Shown here: in pieces, positions 29,501 to 31,922 of the stretch
How the letters are laid out: each line of letters opens with the position of its first letter
Position numbering within the stretch: the first letter of the stretch is position 1
NCBI GenBank assembly: GCA_946803715.1
Contig: CAMPET010000087.1
Location: 1 to 31,922, forward strand
Length of the DNA stretch: 31,922 nt
Source of the DNA: Beroe ovata
Lineage: Eukaryota; Ctenophora; Nuda; Beroida; Beroidae
Reading direction: 5' to 3'
Notes under the pieces: model-generated
The model's database searches: none
What the model was told of the DNA's origin: nothing
The model's input: only the letters and a program-made list of their open reading frames with translations
Program-made: the position numbers and the translations under genes

Positions 29501-31856
29501 GACAGGTGTCAAACACAGCTTGCGGCGAACAGGTGATAATAATGTTGAGTATTTGTCGGGGAATACGGAATTCTGGTGGAATATATAGCACAAGATGACG
29601 GCTGACGCCAGCTCACATGTAGCATCGGGTAACATATCAACGTCGATGTACTTTGTTCGTATTAACATATAAACATAGAAATAGATCAATCATGTCCTAT
29701 AAATCGGCGTTGTAAGAATTACCAGTATTATAAACACTGAAAGTTTCAGCCAATGCCTTTTTGTAAAACAATAAAGGTGATTGGGGAGGGAAAAAATTCC
29801 CTCAATATGATAATATTCCCACCGGATGACCGTGTGTTTTTCAGTGATCAGTCTGTACAACGAGCAACTGAAAACGGTACAGAACATCCTGGGTCGGGCA
29901 ATGTTGAACAACATTGACGATTTCAGAAGGAATGCAAACATGCTCATCGGAATTACGGTTACGGCACTGATTTTCATTGCCCTGGTCGAGCCTTTCCTCT
30001 TCTGGACCAACATAAGTACGTGTGCGCTGTGCAATTCCTGTCTAGAATCTAGTATTCACGTGTTTCTGATTATATCTCAACTTTTGGTTTGTTCCACCAT
30101 CCTCATTTGGTTTAACCAGAATAGGAAACCCAGTTACAATGCTCCCTAACACTTTCTTTTCATCTCAGACAAAACGTACTCTCTGGTAAAGGTCCAAACA
30201 AAGAACCACGTGCAATTGACAAAGTTAACGGAGGTACTGTGTCGCGAGAAACAGCGATCGGATGACCTCATTTACAAGCTAGTACCCGCGGATATCGCCA
30301 AAAAGCTCAAAAATCACATCACTGTGACGCCGGAAATATTCGATTCTGTGTCAGGTTTGTCGATATGATATCGATAGTGATTGAATAATAAATAAAGACA
30401 CCAATGTTAAAATAGTCGAGAAGTGAGATCATTGCAGAACATGTTTTTGGAAGGATGGTCCTTCGCTCACACAAAATAAATCCTTGTTTTTCAGTTCTGT
30501 ACGCAGATATTGTGAACTTCACTCTAATCTCTTCGTATCACTCTGCGACTGAGGTTGTCAACTTGCTCAACTACTTGTTCTGTCTCATCGATAAGCTCAC
30601 CGATAAATACGAGGCTTTCAAGGTAACGCAGACACACACACACACACACACACACANACACACACACACGCACACAGACACACACCTCATTACCAAATAA
30701 GACTGAAAATGATAGGTACCAATTTTCAAAGCCAATGAAATGTCAAGACGGGAGCTGTAGAAAATAATCGAAACCCCATCTTGAAGATTTAATTGAATTT
30801 ATTAAACAAACTATCTAACCAGTCTTGGGTATAACACTTATTTTATTTCATAAGGCAGTACTACAAATCGATTATCAAGCATTAGTTTAAGTTCAAAACA
30901 TATTAAGTTCAGAACCTATATGGTTAAGCTCTGCTTTCACAATATCTACCGATGCTTTTATCACCGAACCCGCTAATGCTGTAAATGTACATGGATCTGC
31001 GCGCAGAATTTTCATTAGCGTACGTTCCAAACCACGTGACAACACATCGCGACACAATAATCATGTTATAACCATGACTATATCACGTATATACTGGTCG
31101 TTATGATCCGAATGGTGAATTTATCGGCTCGGATCACTCGCCTCCCTCCACGGGGGAGTGTACTGCGAGCTTTGTGAGACCTGGGAACTGCCGTTATCAC
31201 TAATGTTATCTGACAAATTAAAGTGGCGCACACATGAACAATACATATGCGCTCCCAACACTTTCGACAGGAAAATGATGGGTTCACCTACCAGACACTC
31301 GCTTCTTGCTCCGGGACAATTTGGTGAACTGAGTGCTTTATAATGTTAGCGTTCCCTAATCCTTATAGCTTGGGCTAATAAGACAAATTATCTGGTCAAT
31401 AATGGGATATGCATCAAAGCATTTAACGTTAATTTTAGATCAGTGAATCAAGTTGATTTATTTCCCGTAAGAGGCAGTAGTTTAATGTCAATCATCGCCA
31501 CTGTGTTAATCGGAATGTAGAGCTTCACAATATCCTCTCTCCCCCCGTATCTTACACTCCCTCACGAGTCACGACTCTTACACTCCCCTTTCAAAACTAG
31601 AGCAACATGAAGCCGAGTATAAAGTATTGCAATGGAGAATCGCGGCAATAACCCTGTAATCTGTATGTTTGCAGTATCTATGCAGTAACTATGTTTGCAG
31701 GCTGATACTGTAGGAGATGCGTATGTGGCTGTGACGGGTCTACCCACGTACGGAACCAAGGCGACCAGTGAGAGCGTCACGAACATTGCACACCTTGCAC
31801 TCGATATGTTGGGACAGATACAGAACTTGGATCATGAAAATGAGTCCATGTGTGAG
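18805..31856 (+). CDS. NIT-domain transmembrane guanylyl cyclase, 3' end beyond window
   Basis: A receptor cyclase predicted to make cGMP from GTP. In animal NIT-GCs the extracellular NIT domain has been linked to nitrate/nitrite or NO sensing. Fifteen exons join in phase (692 codons): 18805-18897, 18983-19083, 19259-19385, 19633-19740, 19913-20093, 20515-20583, 20816-20925, 21027-21203, 21338-21476, 21952-22068, 22177-22389, 29845-30015, 30169-30354, 30495-30622 and 31701-31856. Order: Ser-rich cytoplasmic N-terminus (1-185), TM1 (about 186-208), helical NIT ectodomain (about 215-500; IGNLMTEILREQSFTFKYV resembles the NIT helix LxxERGxSxxY) with N-glycosylation sequons NAS, NST, NLT and NQS, TM2 (about 511-532), a signalling helix with KLVPADIAKKLK, then the class III catalytic domain. 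Metal aspartates are D602 (LYADIVNFT) and D646 (TVGDAY). The guanine-selecting Glu is replaced by D642. The first three exons are the least certain. Confidence 0.84.
19438..19463. other. Poly-G run followed by a 9-N gap
   Basis: CCCC and then about 17 G precede Ns at 19455-19463 in the intron after the third cyclase exon. Another C-run sits at 19616-19625. The gap length is arbitrary. Confidence 0.9.
20661..20785. mobile_element. MITE with about 28-bp terminal inverted repeats and AGATC target duplication
   Basis: The left end GGGGTCCTTTCCGAGACAGA runs on into CTTAAGTC. The right end, reverse-complemented, is GGGGTCCTGTCCGAAACTGA and CTTAAGTC, giving four mismatches in 28. AGATC directly flanks both ends (20656-20660 and 20786-20790), a 5-bp target-site duplication. 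The 125-bp body has no coding capacity and further ACTTAAGT repeats inside. It sits about 30 bp upstream of a cyclase exon acceptor. It is a non-autonomous DNA transposon; the superfamily is not assigned. Confidence 0.8.
22780..24435 (-). CDS. Class A-like (rhodopsin-family) orphan GPCR, two exons, 377 aa
   Basis: A seven-helix receptor, presumably coupling an unknown ligand to G proteins. Exon 1 runs 24435 to 24025 and exon 2 runs 23502 to 22780 (TGA); junction CAG|GTAATT ... CTTCAG|ATT is phase 0. The N-terminus has N-glycosylation sequons NFS and NGT and no signal peptide. Class A marks: N30 in TM1 (GTLLNFICV), D56 in TM2 (ISITDFF), C85 before TM3 with C161 in loop 2 for the disulphide, P190 in TM5, and a TM7 ending LNSVANGIIYF followed by a basic, amphipathic tail. 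TM6 starts after a long loop with QRKRAATVTI. Departures: TRW (109-111) replaces DRY, TM6 has VWFWV without CWxP, and NPxxY is NGIIY. It resembles lineage-expanded invertebrate orphan receptors; no ligand can be named. It is entirely inside a cyclase intron on the opposite strand. Confidence 0.85.
23532..23580. repeat. (GT)n/(CA)n microsatellite in the GPCR intron
   Basis: A GT run of about 49 bp, broken by GAG near 23542 and 23577. On the coding (minus) strand it is a CA run ending about 28 bp upstream of the exon 2 acceptor, where it could bind CA-repeat splicing factors such as hnRNP L-type proteins; that role is an inference. Confidence 0.9.
23684..23706. repeat. Perfect 10-bp-arm palindrome GTAACCACTT(T)AAGTGGTTAC
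   Basis: Two perfect 10-bp arms around a single base, within the GPCR intron. It could be a dyad protein-binding site or chance. Confidence 0.6.
25784..25808. repeat. Hairpin GATGCTGTCA-TCTCA-TGACAGCATC
   Basis: A perfect 10-bp stem with a 5-base loop, in non-coding intron sequence upstream of the GPCR start. There is no evidence of a small RNA gene beyond the fold. Confidence 0.6.
26262..26345. repeat. TAGTAG / GTGGTAACTGGTAGTACA low-complexity tandem repeat
   Basis: Two exact adjacent copies of GTGGTAACTGGTAGTACA lie within a wider run of TAGTA/GTAGTAC units. Intronic and non-coding. Confidence 0.75.
26955..27078. mobile_element. Degenerate inverted-repeat element
   Basis: The left arm CTTCACGAAACACTATTAGG followed by AAG mirrors the right-arm complement CTTCACGAAAAACTTAGGAA. 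Inner copies of CTTAGGA and GTTAGGA continue the symmetry. The size (about 120 bp) suits a decayed MITE. No target-site duplication was found. Confidence 0.45.
29119..29176. repeat. Three copies of TTCRAAYACGCAT
   Basis: TTCAAATACGCAT, TTCAAACACGCAT and TTCGAATACGCAT occur within 58 bp of intron sequence, the first two preceded by CGAA. A short, imperfect tandem array. Confidence 0.65.
30623..31700 (+). other. Cyclase intron within the catalytic domain
   Basis: A 1.08-kb intron between AFK (exon ending 30622, donor GTAACG) and ADTVGDAY (acceptor TTTGCAG). It begins with a (CA)n run at 30632-30686 that contains an N at 30657. No other feature is recognised. Confidence 0.75.
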
Positions 31857-31864
31857 GTGAGTGT

Positions 31865-31868
<4 letters not shown>

Positions 31869-31922
<54 letters not shown>
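31869..31922. repeat. (GT)n microsatellite at the window end
   Basis: GT repeats begin a few bases after the donor at 31857 (GAG|GTGAGT) and run to the last base. The remaining cyclase exons lie beyond. Confidence 0.95.

Larger units (their letters stand above)
22390..29844 (+). other. 7.45-kb intron of the cyclase gene hosting a GPCR gene
   Basis: The donor follows ...NWIA plus one base (GTAAGA), and the acceptor TTTTTCAG at 29844 restores frame as V-I-S-L-Y-N-E-Q. All other introns of this gene are about 1.1 kb or shorter. It contains the antisense GPCR (22780-24435), a microsatellite, two perfect short palindromes and several small repeats. Between 24440 and 29840 I see no other convincing exon on either strand. 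Confidence 0.75.

Noticed and set aside
29411-30034. Minus-strand open frames near the exon at 29845
   Set aside because: One is antisense to a supported cyclase exon and the other has no recognisable domain or splice context.

Overview
This window is nuclear DNA from an invertebrate animal. All five well-supported gene families are metazoan, the genes are split by short GT-AG introns (mostly about 70-700 bp) with phase-compatible junctions, and there are (GT)n/(CA)n microsatellites, terminal-inverted-repeat elements and a tRNA-derived fragment. A NIT-domain receptor guanylyl cyclase points away from vertebrates. I cannot name the phylum from sequence alone. Single-N gaps next to exact duplications show that this is a scaffolded draft assembly.

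Layout. (1) 1-1455: 3' end of an ANKRD13-family gene (end of the GPCR-chaperone domain plus three ubiquitin-interacting motifs); bases 1-315 are an exact second copy of 1166-1480 next to a gap. (2) 1456-3127: intergenic DNA with a cluster of GC-rich near-perfect palindromes. (3) 3128-5445: complete NUP43 (nucleoporin WD40 protein). (4) 5874-11955: CDAN1 (codanin-1), essentially complete, with tandemly repeated splice signals and one apparent frameshift. (5) 12255-15270: BRD7/BRD9-type bromodomain gene. These four genes all run head-to-tail on the + strand. (6) 15271-18804: intergenic, with a 410-bp exact duplication flanking a 1.5-kb segment bounded by Ns. (7) 18805 to the window end: a NIT-domain transmembrane guanylyl cyclase, at least 15 exons, running off the window inside its catalytic domain. 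Its 7.45-kb intron (22390-29844) holds (8) a complete two-exon class A-like GPCR on the opposite strand (24435 down to 22780).

The first four genes are housekeeping or chromatin/nuclear-pore/trafficking genes with no evident joint pathway. The last two are both signalling membrane proteins. The most notable architecture is the antisense GPCR nested in the intron that separates the cyclase's extracellular sensor from its second membrane helix, together with an Asp where guanylyl cyclases normally carry the guanine-selecting Glu. Exon boundaries were placed by hand from splice consensus, reading phase and remembered family sequence; no search was run.
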